Positions 49,001 through 63,725 of a DNA stretch of 64,000 nucleotides are shown piece by piece. Numbering within the stretch: position 1 is the first letter of the stretch; each line of letters opens with the position of its first letter. Below the pieces are notes generated by a model, which saw only the letters and a list, made by a program, of their open reading frames with translations, was not told the origin of the DNA and did not search any database. The stretch is from Hypsibius dujardini (taxonomy: Eukaryota; Tardigrada; Eutardigrada; Parachela; Hypsibiidae). The stretch is taken from the NCBI GenBank assembly GCA_001579985.1, contig LRSR01008967.1:1-64000 (forward strand), given 5' to 3'. The translations under genes and the position numbers were made by a program.

Positions 49001-52000
49001 CAAACTCACTTTTGTCACAAAAGTGTAACTGGCTGGTTTCTATAAAATTCACGCCAAATGCTTTGAATACCGTCCTGAAACGAAACATTTTATCAAAATC
49101 ATAGCTGCTTGATCTAAATAAATTATTCTTTTCTCTACTGGAGTTGTAGGGATCAAATTGTGAGCAGAGTAGAATAAAGTTTCAAGAGCTGGATAATCTA
49201 CTTTGGACTGTCCAGGGATCTTTGAGGACGGCCAATTACCCCCTGTATACTTGCTGTCAATAAAGCTCCATCCTCCAGTAATGAGAGTAAATTAGAGTGC
49301 GGATTGCATGCCTGAATGGGATTTGCATAATCAATACCGCCGTCTCCAGATCAGATTACTCGCCCAAGGGTTGACATTCGGCAATATTCATCGCCGAGGA
49401 CACACTGTTAGTATTCTGCTACTGCTACAGCAATTTAACTCTACCACCGCTAGCAGTACCAAAATAGTTTAATTTATCAATATTTCTTCTATTGAGATAT
49501 TAAGGGAAAGCAAAGCACCTACCATACAAATTACGTCGAAATTCGATATTGGGAGCTGTACCCGTCCTCCCTAAAAGTGCCAAATTGTAATAGGAAACTC
49601 TTGCAAAAATAGGATTTTTTACGCATGCCCCCACCACGACGTAATTTGTCCACCACATATTAATTATATGTCTGTTGTGGTTTTGGCAAGGGCACCAACT
49701 TAATTGAGAACCTTGGAATAAGATTAAAAGCATAAAGATTTCAGAAGCAGGTGCATACCGTGATTGGAGAGTTTCGGCGGTGCCATCGGCCAGGGCGGCT
49801 CACCCTGGCGCGCAAACTTGCGGAGCTTAAGGGTACTAATGCACAACCGAATAATGGATGCCTTGTCAAGCTGTCCAGTGATGGCAGACGGAAGCGGCAG
49901 CAGCCTTGAAAGGCTCAGAAACTCGTAGTTCTCCTTTCCGCGGCGGCTCCTGGCCGCATCTCTTGACTTTTCTCGGCGTATTTCGGTAACACTTAAATAG
50001 AGAAATTAAATGACATAATAGATTCCTTCCCAAGCAAGTATGGATAACAATTACAAGCGAATGTTTCGATGCTCCATTAGATAGATCAAGCTCAAGATTC
50101 GGTTTGATTTAAAGTGGTCAAATGAAAGATGAGTGAGGGGAACGCACCAAGGCAGTCCAGCGAGGCGAGAATCAACATGACCGGAATTATGTGAAATGTG
50201 ATAGACAGGCGCACCAAACGGCAGAGAATGGACAGGGAAGACCATTCGATGAAGCTGCATCACCGAAGAATTAGTCACATGCTGCGGCGGTTGACCATGA
50301 TTTCGATGAGCCATCACCTCGTTGGAGGAGCTCAGCGGTTGTTGCAAACCTCTTGACGTGAATTCCTCATCAAGGATCGAGGAAGAACAAGTTCGTCCTT
50401 CACGTATTTCATTCACCAAGACCATTTGTTCGTGTGGCATCAAGGGGAGGGGAAGGAACCTTATAGGTCTGCCGTCGTGGCGTAAATTATTCGAGGTCAC
50501 AAGGTTCGCCTATATGTTTATATGGTCACCTTTTCTAACGTAGCTTCTAAAGTGCAAACCAGCTCACATTGATGTTAGCTGCAAGTCAAAAGGCTTTCTT
50601 CCTTCATCAAGACAGATAGATGAGTGATGCTAACGTCTCCTTGGAGGATTAAAACCAACCCTACTCGACCAAAATGTCTAGCCATCTATATACAGTACTG
50701 AACATACACGCAGTACGTGTTTGCCATGCAAAACCAAACCTCGCTTCTCAATGCGCAGCAAGGAAGGAAAAGAGACGAGCGCAATTCCCAATACAAAAGT
50801 TGTCCCTTATTTGCCAGAAAATTGGTTATTTCCTTCATCAAAGACCAAGTCTTCCACTTGATTAGCATACTGTATAAACGAAGCATTGTCCGCCAATTAT
50901 GATACATTGCATCATCGTAGCCTCATTTTACTCTGATCAGAAATCATCATTCCTCTCCTCACACATACTATCGCTAGTTTAGTTAGTAGTTAGTCGGAAC
51001 TCTGGAGGAAGTCATCTCTCATATGTATATATGTAAGTACACTAAAGATTTGTTGTTGGGTCATTTTTATCTGTACATTTTAGTCCCTTTTCTAATTATA
51101 ACAAAGAAAGTAAAACGGAAAGCTATACAGTAGCAGCCTCATTTTCAGCCAAATCATCACTGTTGAACTTGATCTGCTGATTGATCTCATTATATTTTCA
51201 CTATGCAAAGAGTGAAAGGTCACGCTTTTTTCTAAATTTTTGATTCCGCACACACCATCCACTCTACAGTAGTATGCACTGTAATAAAATGGAACTGGAA
51301 TCACCTAAATCCGGTCTATCCGTGTTGTGGAATGCTCTCGGCTCATTTAGTTAAGTAGAAATGTAAGTAACTGGAATGGGAGTAGGATTTGCATATCTAT
51401 TTAGTTTATACTCTGTATCTCTCATTACGAGACAGTTTGGACTATTTTCCCATGGGAAGTGCAAATTGACCAAGGTCGACCACATGTACTACTAATACTC
51501 TATTGATTTAATGACCATTATTCCTATACTGTTTAATATAATATTCAAGTCATATTCCGCTGAAACTAACTGACTAACTAAAGACAACGTCTTTCGTGCT
51601 TCTTCCAAGTCGATTGTTCTGATTATCCTTAAATTGCTTAATTACGAATTTAGGATCTATGTATATTGAGATTTTTTGTCCTCAAGTATTTTCGCTATTT
51701 AAACTAAATTAACTTACTTGATTCCGGTTTCCGCAGGAAGACGTTGAGCTTGCTGTTTCGGTCTTGGAGGAACAAGTTCTGGAATGGGGAGCCTGAAAAA
51801 GTTGTGATTGATTCATTTTGAAATCAAGTGGTTGAGAAGCCTATAGCTTGTCTCGTTAATTTACGTATTAATAACTGCAACTCTCTCGAAAAAGTATGTC
51901 TGGTGGTGGGAAGAGGTGTACAAGCAGTCAGTCAATCGGGCTGAATTCTGAACGCCTTGTTGATGATCGTAACAGGCGGAGGAATGCTGATCCGACAAAT

Positions 52001-52016
52001 AATGAAATTGCTCCAT
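46014..52016 (-). CDS. bHLH-PAS transcription factor, Trachealess/NPAS1-3 type
   Basis: A nuclear factor that pairs with ARNT/Tango; Trachealess patterns tubular organs in flies and NPAS1/3 act in vertebrate brain. Fifteen exons: 52016-51865, 51792-51718, 50468-50055, 49991-49759, 48069-47999, 47925-47836, 47771-47729, 47660-47481, 47402-47275, 47207-47040, 46956-46919, 46849-46743, 46662-46589, 46511-46438, 46371-46014, giving 734 residues. The bHLH (about 215-275) reads [19 protein letters not shown] and [19 protein letters not shown], diagnostic for this subfamily. PAS-A (about 316-470) has [31 protein letters not shown] and [12 protein letters not shown] (about 515-620) has [15 protein letters not shown]. 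The tail is basic ([13 protein letters not shown]). Start and first two exons come from phase-consistent splicing and are less certain. Exon 3 could begin at 50468 or 9 nt later. Confidence 0.92.
48116..49057. mobile_element. 942-bp inverted-repeat element in a Trachealess-like intron
   Basis: The left end (from 48116, TTGGCGTGAATTTTATAG) and inverted right end (to 49057) match over about 40 bp with one mismatch, reading on through CAGCCAGTTACACTTTT. No clear target duplication is seen. The interior has no recognisable transposase, though CATTGCGCAGTA-type repeats occur near 48340-48370. It lies wholly in the intron between the bHLH exon and the next exon, in the direction-neutral arrangement typical of a MITE. 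Confidence 0.78.
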
Positions 52017-52897
52017 TGTTAATAATACATGTCAAGATGAACGGATAATTTAGAAATTATTGTCTAGGAATATAATTAAAAAGAGGAAACCACGGCATGG
52101 TATTGCAGCGTTGAGGCGTTTGAATCATGAGAAGAGAGTAATGTCTGTGACAAGTCAAAATGCGGCCTGGGAAGGTCTCATAATTCGCGCATGAGAAATA
52201 AAGTTCATTTTTTACTTTGTAACGGCTAAACAATCAACACTATGAACACTCATGGAATGAGCTCAAGTCACGCCCGACCACATTAACAACTCTTGACGGT
52301 TAAGCCACGATAAGGTCTACCGAATTCAGGAGCGATTCAATAAATGTGAGGATGATGCAGACATAGATTGATGGCACTGTCTCAACTGTGAGCGACGCAA
52401 TTAAAAAATGTTGATACCCTACATATGGACAGATGAAAGAATAATCGTTACTTTGAGAGTGAATGGGTCTTTTTACATGCCGGACGTGCCCAGAATTACT
52501 GGGACAATAAACGATTGTGCTGTAAATTCATCATCTAATCACTGCAACCGACCCACAACACAACAAACCTTATGTAAATTTGGCAATAAAAATCAACAGC
52601 AATATTTAAAGGCGCAATAAGCTCGTCAAGTGTTGCTAACACCTGCATTGCAGCGCCCCTTTCGAACAGCTAACAATTCATGCGATCAATATCATTTTCC
52701 AAGCTGCAAATCCTTTAGTGGTTTTTAAAGAGCTTCACAATCCACAATCTTATCACAAACTCTGACCGACAGCATGACAAAGACAAGAGCATCTGATGAG
52801 AAACGACAGCACTGTGCGAAGAAAAGTAACTGTCTCCGTAAAGATTAAAAGCATTTAATAACTTGAAGGAGAAAAGCCAAACACATTCCGATAGTTT

Positions 52898-54931
52898 TTA
52901 AACGGAGGTGGTCTCGTGAGCCACGGGGGAGGAATCCTGTCCTGTCACATCCACAGCTCGGCCGGGAAACCGGGGACGCCTTAGCTGACTTATCCGGCTG
53001 GTGGCAGAATTAGAGTCTGAACGCGCACTAAGAGCTCGAAGGCTGTCTGGTTTGCTGTCCATAGTTCCAGAATGATCAAATCCGAAGCTAAATAAAAGGA
53101 AGCACAACCTGATAGAAGCTTCAAATATATCACGCACTACTGTGTCTTTCAAGCATACTGTATATCTTCCACCGAGCCATCCTCGTCAGATTCCGGCTGG
53201 ACATAAAGCAATTCAAAAATGACGTTTCCTTCCTGTTAAAAAGATATAAAAAATGTCGACAAAAAATGATAAAACACACAAACGCCCGCCCTTCTATCTC
53301 CTTACGAGTTGTGAAAGCACTTGGACGGCCTCACTGTGCTTGGCTCTTTGGAGATCGATCCCATTAACAGAGAGAACTGCATCACCAACGATGAATTTAC
53401 CATTCGCCTCCGCTAACATTCCAGCTTTAATTTCGGAAATCAAGATAGGAACTCCGTGGTCTTGACCGCCCTGCATCCCAAAAAAGACACAATTTAGTTG
53501 TGTTGAGAAATGACCGGCTCTACTAGTGCTGAGCATACCGTCACGGCCAGACCAACATTCACACCAGGCTGCTTGTAAATTTCCACCTGCCGCACAACAC
53601 CCGCCAGATTATTCGACGGCTTAGGGGCAGGCGGAACATAATCATCCACAAAAGCGGTTGGAGGTGTTAGTTGTGCCTGTTAACATTGAGACATTGCTTG
53701 ATAGGAAATAGCTGGGAACAAGAACAAAAGTTACATTTTCACTCTTTCGACGCGCTTCTTTCCGTTGGCTTCTACTTCGGCAAGCCTGAACGATCTATCA
53801 AAGCAAATTCTTTTATATACCTCCATCGGAAAAAGCAACCAAGGCGGACGTACTGTTTTATGCCTCTGTAGGCTGATTTCCGATTCTAACTGATCCCACA
53901 ATTGATTGTGTTGATATGCTTTAGAATCACGAGCCAGAAGTTGAATCTGTTGTATTCTGCACAAAAGAGGAGGATAATGTAATTTAATGTGCCTCGTGAG
54001 TAAATGTGTCTATAGAGCGTAGAGTACCTTCCCGCGAGTTCTTTGTCGAGGTAGCGAGCAGCAAGATGTGCCCCAAAAAGTTTGCTTTGCTGGTAGATTA
54101 ACGACTCACGCAATTGCAGGTTTTCCTTCCTCAACTGAAGCACCTCTCGGTTGAGACGCGCTTCATCAAGAGATACCGAATTTGAATCACCTCTGCCATG
54201 CATCTACAAACACAAGGATCAATTCTCTATCACATTACTTACATTACATGTTTCTCTGCGTACTGTACCAAGCTAAGAAGAATGGCATGCCCTTCCGGTC
54301 GGTCCTTAACATTCTCCAACTGGGCCTTGTGCACCTGGAATAGGAGATTTCGGTGCTCTTGTTCTATACAATCCCGTTGAGATTGCGCTTCCACCAGATC
54401 CCGACGAAGGTTGCATATTTGGGCCTGTAACAACCAAAATTCCTCATTTCCCCGATTTTATTATTTTCTCATCTTATTAATAACAACATTAAATACGCAC
54501 AGGCTTGCTGGAATACAGTACCTGCAACCTGGCAGATCATTCTAGTCAACGTTTCTACTATATTTGTGTCGATTGATTGAGGATTGGCCAGGGAATGAAC
54601 TTTCCAATATCCGATACAACAACCATCAATCGATAGATCAAACGACAAAACGTACCTCCAACTTGGCATTACTCTGGAACACAGTCTGGGCCTTCTCCGA
54701 TAACTGAGCAAACGTTGCGCATAGAAGAGCCATTTTTTGACGCGCAGGTCCGATAACGTATTCAATTTCGGCCTCCGGATGGCAAAGGATGCCGTCCAAT
54801 TCCACGTAGGCTGTAAAGAAAGACAAAAAAAGAGTTTGTTTGTGCCATGCGGTTCAGTCTCTTCGCTTACCTCGGTCAAACTCTGATTCGAGTAAATCCA
54901 ACCATTTAAATGTTGTCGTGGAAAGAGACAT
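52898..54931 (-). CDS. GOPC: Golgi-associated PDZ and coiled-coil protein (GOPC/PIST/CAL)
   Basis: A peripheral Golgi protein that binds C-termini of membrane proteins through its PDZ domain and controls their export or lysosomal routing. Nine exons: 54931-54871, 54810-54656, 54424-54269, 54203-54028, 53956-53854, 53676-53539, 53470-53306, 53232-53159, 53087-52898, 405 residues against about 460 in human. In order: N-terminal [13 protein letters not shown]; coiled coil with [17 protein letters not shown]; leucine-rich second coil ending [28 protein letters not shown]; then PDZ with carboxylate loop [20 protein letters not shown] and [13 protein letters not shown]. After the PDZ, a Ser/Arg-rich tail of about 65 residues replaces the usual acidic end. 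An ATTAAA poly(A) signal lies 39 nt after the stop. An in-frame Met also occurs at 54940. Confidence 0.94.
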
Positions 54932-55136
54932 TGTATGCATCCCAAGCCTCAATCAAGCAAAGAAGCAGTGCGGACACAGGAGACAAAAATCATTCCAGTA
55001 AACAACCTAGAAAAAGGTGACGTTTTAAACTCCGCCCCAACTTGTCTTTTAATATCGGCCGGACCCCTAACGCCCCTCCCTCTAAGAAAAAGTAAACATT
55101 TCCTTTTTCGCGCAGCCTGGATTGGGATCGGGACGA
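54932..55136. promoter_or_regulatory. Probable bidirectional promoter GOPC / WDR5-like
   Basis: About 205 bp separate the two divergent start codons, leaving room only for a shared, TATA-less promoter unless non-coding exons lie elsewhere. Confidence 0.45.
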
Positions 55137-56607
55137 ATGATGGAGGTGCGAGATGTGTCGCCGGAAATACCTCTGCGGCCACCTCGTCTCTTCCTGCCAA
55201 CCACAAACGGACGCGGTAGAGGAGGAGGAATGAATAATGTCATGTGGAGCAGTAAGCTTGAAGCAGACTATTTAGGCAATCTCACATTGGAGCCCGCACA
55301 TTCCCGCGGTATCTCATCTTTGAAATTCCACCCAAATGGCACATGCCTCTGCAGCGCAGGAGCAGACGGGTTCATCTTTTTGTGGAATCATGTGAATGGA
55401 GGACGTGAGCGACAACTTTTGGGTCATCAGCTGGGAGTGGATGAAGTGCAATGGTCCAATGATGGACGCTTCCTAGCATCTGCTTCCGATGATCGCACCG
55501 TCAAAATTTGGGACGTCGAGAAGGGTGTTTGCATTAGAACGATGAGGGGCCATGAAATAAGCGCCTTTAGCTGCGCCTGGAATGTTCAGGTAAGAAAAAA
55601 AGGGGCAGCACGGGTTTCGCCGGGTGATTGATTGGTTGATGTGATTATATTGGTACTCGTACTGCACCTTGGTTCCTCGCCTGTCCCTTTCATTGATTGA
55701 TATTTTGGCTTTTTTAGCTTGAGTAGGTTCCGTACGAGTACCGTAAAATATTATGCAATGGAATTAACGGTGAAAGGCCAGTCGGCCATTATGTCTTTGT
55801 CCGACAAATAAACAAGACAGTTCTTTGCTTTTTTTAGGGCAATATGATCGCGTCAGGTGGAGCGGATGGTATGGTAATTTACTGGGATACCAGGACTGGT
55901 ACTTTCATCCGAACTGTGGCCTGCCATACTTCCTATCCTGTGACGTCACTGGAATTTCACAAGGACAGTCACATTCTGTTGAGTGCCAGTACCGATGTAT
56001 GTATAGATGTATAACATGTGTCGATAATGAGGTCTGAGATTGCATCTGCAATTCCTTTAGTATGTGGTAAGTGTCTATTATTATTATTGACAGGGTCTAT
56101 GTCGAATTTGGGAAGTAGCGACAGGCCACTGCCTTAAGACTTTGGTGGAACAATCCAATCCCATGGTTGGGAGCGCTCGTTTTTCCCCCAATGGCCGATA
56201 CATCCTCGTTTCTCACGTCAACAGTTCAATCAAACTCTGGGATTATCTCAGGACAAAAGAGAAGCGAGCCTTTCAGGTGACCACATCACACTCGGCTTGC
56301 CTCCATAGCGTTCCGAAATTGTTTTAAAGCCTTGGTTTTGGTTCTTTTGCAGGGTCACGAGAACGAAAAGTACTGCATTCCTGCAAGTTTTCTTTGCGCC
56401 GGCAGGTCCGGTGAGCCTGTGTCGGTGGTCTCGGGATCTGAAGATGGAAAGTTGTACGTTTGGGATGTGAATACGCGAAAAGTGCTAAAGACTTTGGAAT
56501 ACCACAAAGACGTTTGCTGTGCGACGGCCTGTCATCCCTTTCAAAGGATTATCGCATCGGGAGGTCTTGAAAAGGATCGGAGCATTCGCATTTGGAATAA
56601 TTTGTGA
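55137..56607 (+). CDS. WDR5-like seven-bladed WD40 protein
   Basis: WDR5 is the WD40 scaffold of MLL/SET1 histone H3K4 methyltransferase and other chromatin complexes. Four exons: 55137-55589, 55838-55996, 56094-56276, 56353-56607, 349 residues against 334 in human WDR5. The blades follow WDR5 in order: ISSLKFHPNG, LASASDDRTVKIWDV, DGLCRIWEVATGHCLKTL, ARFSPNGRYIL, HENEKYCIPASF, VSGSEDGKLYVWD and TACHPFQRIIASGG. The N-terminus carries an added basic, Gly-rich segment (TTNGRGRGGG). The first Met (55137) of a Met-Met pair was taken as start. It is clearly closest to WDR5 but diverged at several positions that line the peptide pocket, so a fast-evolving paralogue is more likely than the canonical gene. 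Confidence 0.88.
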
Positions 56608-58117
56608 TTATTGTTGAGCCTTATTTTATGTTTGTAGGTAAAGATAACGCCTTTTGAAATGAGTCCTAGTATTTTATCTCTCCAAATTGTCCCGTTCCGT
56701 GGGCTTTCACAGACCGAATTTTTTTCTTTAAAGCTTTTCTCGTTTTGTAATTTTGTAGGCAAGTTTTTGTGCCATTTATAAACAATAATGTAGACTTTTC
56801 CTTTTAATCTCGACGCAAATTGACAATTCTCGTGGCAGAACACTGTAATTGCAATATGTACCCTAAATACATGGCACATGAACGCTCCCGCGCAGGACAG
56901 TAGCCTAGCTTGTCACTCGAAAAGGTGCAACATCGGTACCAACAGTCAAGATAAAAGATTTCGGCCGGTCGATTTTTGAACAAGTAAAACAGGATGATAG
57001 CTCCTTCCTCTCTCCCTCTTTCTCCCTCCCACTTAATAATTGTCTCTACCTATGCATACTTCATGGATTATGGGGAAGGGGGAGTACTCTACTCGCCGAC
57101 CGACTAAAAAGAGGCGGCCTCACACTAAAAGAAAGGTAGTGGTAAGCTTTAGTGCTTCCTGTCATATTTATAACCAGGTTCGCCGATACACTGCTTGCTT
57201 TCCAGTTGCCACTACATTTATAGCATCTTTTCTTTTTCTATACTCATACCAATGAACGGCACTACCCTCTCTCCAAACGCCATTTCTCAAAGACAAATCC
57301 TTCTTTCTTTCTACGATAAGCGACCATTTTTCACAATCGGTCTTTATTGTCTTCTTTCTGCATTCATATTCCTTCGATTGAAGTAAGTGGAAAAAGCAAT
57401 TTAAGGCTGCCTTGTAGGGTATGTCCTAAGTAAAAATAAGGCTCTCCATGACCTGAGATTCTCCATAGAATTTAGTAACTGTTCCAATCGCCACAGTATT
57501 TGAGATTTTTAAAGATTAATTGTTTATGATCTACTTTGTTTATTAGGACAAAAAATAAAGTGCTTATTGCTTTAATTCCAACAATCATTATGCAAATTTA
57601 TAACCAACCTGCATCTCTCATTTCAATTGGATGTTACCCGTTCTATATGTTGGTATTTTGCCAATTTCAAAATGACCTTCCATCCCGTGTGTGTTTGTGT
57701 GATGAGTTTTGCCATTTTACCTATGTGTTATTACATCATGTGAGTTTAGGTTGCACCCGAAATAAAAATCGATAACAGGTTGCAAATTTGCAGGTCGAGA
57801 CTAATTTTGGCAATGGGGCCAGAGGATGATGCGTAGAGGCAAAGACCCGGACGGCCTAGAGGAGGAGTGGAGTGGGGAGCGGGGAGAGGGGAGAAAAAAG
57901 AAAGAAAGGACGCCCCGCGGATCAAGGAATAAGCCAATTTTTGAAGAGCTCTCACTGATAATCTAATCTCCTGACGTCACGCAGGCAGCCGGCTCTTCTC
58001 ACTCATAAACCTCGCGCTCAATTACCAATCCAGAAAGGCACCCGTGACTAATAAGAGTAATTCTTTTACTTTCCCGTTGAGGACAGCCATTCAAAAGTAT
58101 TTTATAGATTTAAAGAA
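56608..58117. other. Intergenic between WDR5-like and E93-like genes
   Basis: About 1.5 kb. Contains the WDR5-like 3' UTR, AT-rich sequence and, from about 57.8 kb, a purine-rich run (about 57855-57910) upstream of the E93-like gene. No additional gene is recognised. Confidence 0.4.
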
Positions 58118-60016
58118 ATGAAAGACGGACTGAAGTGTCCTTCTGATGAAGGGGCAAGTGAAAGTTTGACAAGCAGAACGGTCCACCGAATGCTCCGAGA
58201 ACTCGAATTGATGGAGGACAAGCCAAGTCTCATCGCACGATCGACGGACCTTACCATAGGTCACTCTCACCAGATTTGCGATAACAAGAGCACCTTCAGA
58301 TGTATCATGGAGCGTATTCCCACCGATTTGTGTCATTCTCCATTCCGATGTCAGCGGAAGCTACACTCGCTCCGGAAAACGCTGCGGAAAACGATGAGCC
58401 AGGTTACTTGCGCTACAGGTAACAACAACACCGGCCTCGGATTTATCAACTACGGTATAAACCACAGTAATTATTCTATTGTACAGGATTGGAACTTGCG
58501 GTCAGCTATATAATGGGATCTATACGAATGAAAGACCGAAACTCGGTCATGCCTCGAAATAGACCTAATGTCAAGGATGGACTCCTGACTCGGCGAGAAC
58601 AACTCTTTCATTCTACAGCTTTTTTGCCGACCATTTCCTACGGCACCGATTGGTCAGTCGAAGGATTGGGGACCTGCGTATTTTGTGTAGCTAATGCTGA
58701 TCCTCGAGGAGGCTATATCTTGCCCCCAGCCTTCTCCGAAGAAGCAAACAATATTGCAGTAAAAAGGACTAACACAGCTGCAGCCTCGCCACTAGTCGTC
58801 CCGATTACCACAGAAAGTGTACCTCCTCCACCGGTGTCGAAGAAGAATGGCAAAAAAGGCCATCAGCGAAAATATTCCCCCGCAGAACTGCGTTCGGCCA
58901 TCGACGAAGTGGAATGTGGTCGAGTCGGCACTCGTAAGGCTGCCATCATTTTTGGCATTCCTCGCTCAACACTGCGTAACAAGGTTATATGACATGAATA
59001 ATGTCAAAAGGTCAATTTTAAGCAAACTTCATTTTAGGTGGGAAAGCTTTCGACTCACAAATGCAGCTCAAGCAACGTTACCACCCCGGCTCAAATAAAA
59101 CCTCGGTCTTTATCAAAAACCGCTCATTCTAGTCCAGGACTGAAACGGGCGGCTAGTGCGGACCTTACCTCGGCTTTGAAAGAAATCATTTCCCGTCACA
59201 TTACCGAAAAAAGCAAGGCGGACGAGCAAGAGAGGGAACGGGAACCTCTCAGTTATAAAAGAGGACGTTACCGGCGTTATGACAAGGGTCAGTCGTTGTA
59301 TATAGTTAAGATGGAAGCCGTCACTTAGGCGTTTCGCATTTTCTTGACGGAGCTATTATTTAGGTGACCTGGAAGAGGCTCTCAAGGCCGTTCGCAAAGG
59401 CGACATGACGGTGCATCGTGCGGGCCATTTCTACGGGATCCCACACAGTACACTCGAGTATAAAATTAAGGAACGAAATTTTGTCACTAAGAACCCACCT
59501 GGAACAGGAGGAGAAAAGACTTCTGCCTCCTCATCGTCCCCGCCGACAAGCCCGGTTAACACATTCAGCCCGGGGGAAGTGAAAAAAGAGCCCGTGGCTC
59601 CAGTACAGTTGAGCAGTCCAGTACAACCGCAAACTCAGACTGCAACTTTCCACTGGTCCAGCGACACTTTCATTCCCGGTCTTAACTTTGGTCTGACCCC
59701 GCTCTTTTTCCCCAGTCCATTTTGCGACCTACTTGCCGGACTGTCTGCACCAACAGCAACGCTTACCGGTTCGCGTGAAAACACAATGGCGATTCTGCCG
59801 TTGTTCACAGCATCAACCACACTTCACCCAGGCGAGTCACCATTCGTCGGACCCTTTCGACCGTGGGTGCCGGCTTTGTCGTCGAGCGATATTACTACCA
59901 TCAGCACCGCGCAGCCTCCTGATATTACATCCAAGTGTTATTCGACAGAAGACTCTCCTGATGAGCCGTTGGACTTGATTAAGAAGGACCCGGTGGACGT
60001 TAATGTCTCAAAGTAG
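58118..60016 (+). CDS. E93/Mblk-1-like transcription factor with two Pipsqueak HTH domains
   Basis: A nuclear factor of the E93 (Eip93F), Mblk-1, MBR-1 and LCOR/LCORL family; in insects E93 directs the ecdysone-driven adult programme. Four exons: 58118-58418, 58487-58983, 59038-59287, 59364-60016, giving 566 residues. The first Pipsqueak helix-turn-helix (about 222-268) reads RKYSPAELRSAIDEVECG and FGIPRSTLRNKV. The second (about 343-392) has KRGRYRRYDKGDLEEALKAV and YGIPHSTLEYKIKERNF, the signature of this family. A CtBP-binding motif PLDL lies near residue 551. The N-terminus has a Cys-containing basic block (CHSPFRCQRKLHSLRKTL). The second domain is split by an intron after YDKG. There are no frame breaks. 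Confidence 0.92.
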
Positions 60017-60552
60017 TTAATGATTGTTGCACGATATTGCAAGCACTTTTGTCCGAATACTTTCGTCAAACCGTCCCATTTAATCTTTATTCTCTTAAAA
60101 AATTGAATGCTCTATCCAAAGCTCACCAGACACCACATCGCACCTTTTATCAAAATTATTAATCGATATATTTTTTCCATTATTAAGGCGACTTTATGCA
60201 CCAACACTAATTCATTTCTATTAAACATACAACAAAAGGCGCCTACAATTGACTCAGCGTCAACTAGTCTGTTTGTGAATGAAAGCTTAGTTAAAACAGA
60301 CACAATGATAATTGCCTATAGTTCCCTGGCACTCGCCATCTCGGTGTTGAGCGTTGCGACACCGTTGCTCGCAGTTTGCACTGCATTTGTGCTTTTCCGC
60401 CCTGAAAGAACGCTCCTGTCTTGAGACAAAAACATGCCTCCCGGAACCGTCTCCATCAGCCTATGTGGAAACAATCAATCGGGAATTGAGCATTGTCGAT
60501 TTGACAATAGGAAAAGGAAACTCTGTACATATACTAGTAAACGTTGCTGGAC

Positions 60553-60858
60553 CTACCGGTTCGTTGGCCGGGACCAGGACAAGATTGTTCGCCAGAAGGA
60601 GCAGCAACAACATAGGCGCGAAGGANAGCGCATGTTATGCAACCGAATCGATATCGCTCCCTGGCCATCTTTTCCCACACAAACTTGGCCAAGAAAGACC
60701 ACGTACCCAACAAGTATGTGATGCGTCTTTCCGATATGGTGTGCACATATTGTGCTAATAACTCCTTTACAACCTGACGACCACAAGTCAAAGGTTATAC
60801 AAGCAAGTTTACACTTTTCCTCTACTAGTTCATAGTTCTCCGAAATCATCTTGTCCAA
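60553..60858 (-). mobile_element. Possible hAT-type transposase fragment
   Basis: A minus-strand open frame contains CKLACITFDLWSS and STICAHHI, which resemble the FDLWTS block and following helix of hAT-family transposases. Nothing else of the transposase is found, and an ambiguous base (n at 60626) lies inside. A decayed DNA-transposon fragment is possible, but the match is short. Confidence 0.3.
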
Positions 60859-60992
60859 AAGTCAACAAACACCGACTAACAACTGAGTAACGGTGGCGAT
60901 ACGAGACATAAATTGTTACCGGAAGTTGCGCATCAAAAATCAGCAACATACTAAGGCATCTTCTTTGGAAGGTGAAAAGAAAAACAGCTAAG

Positions 60993-63725
<2,733 letters not shown>

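Noticed and set aside
49500-49733. Minus-strand frame between the bHLH exon and the next exon
   Set aside because: Skipping it keeps the phase and matches the family's domain order; it is intron sequence.
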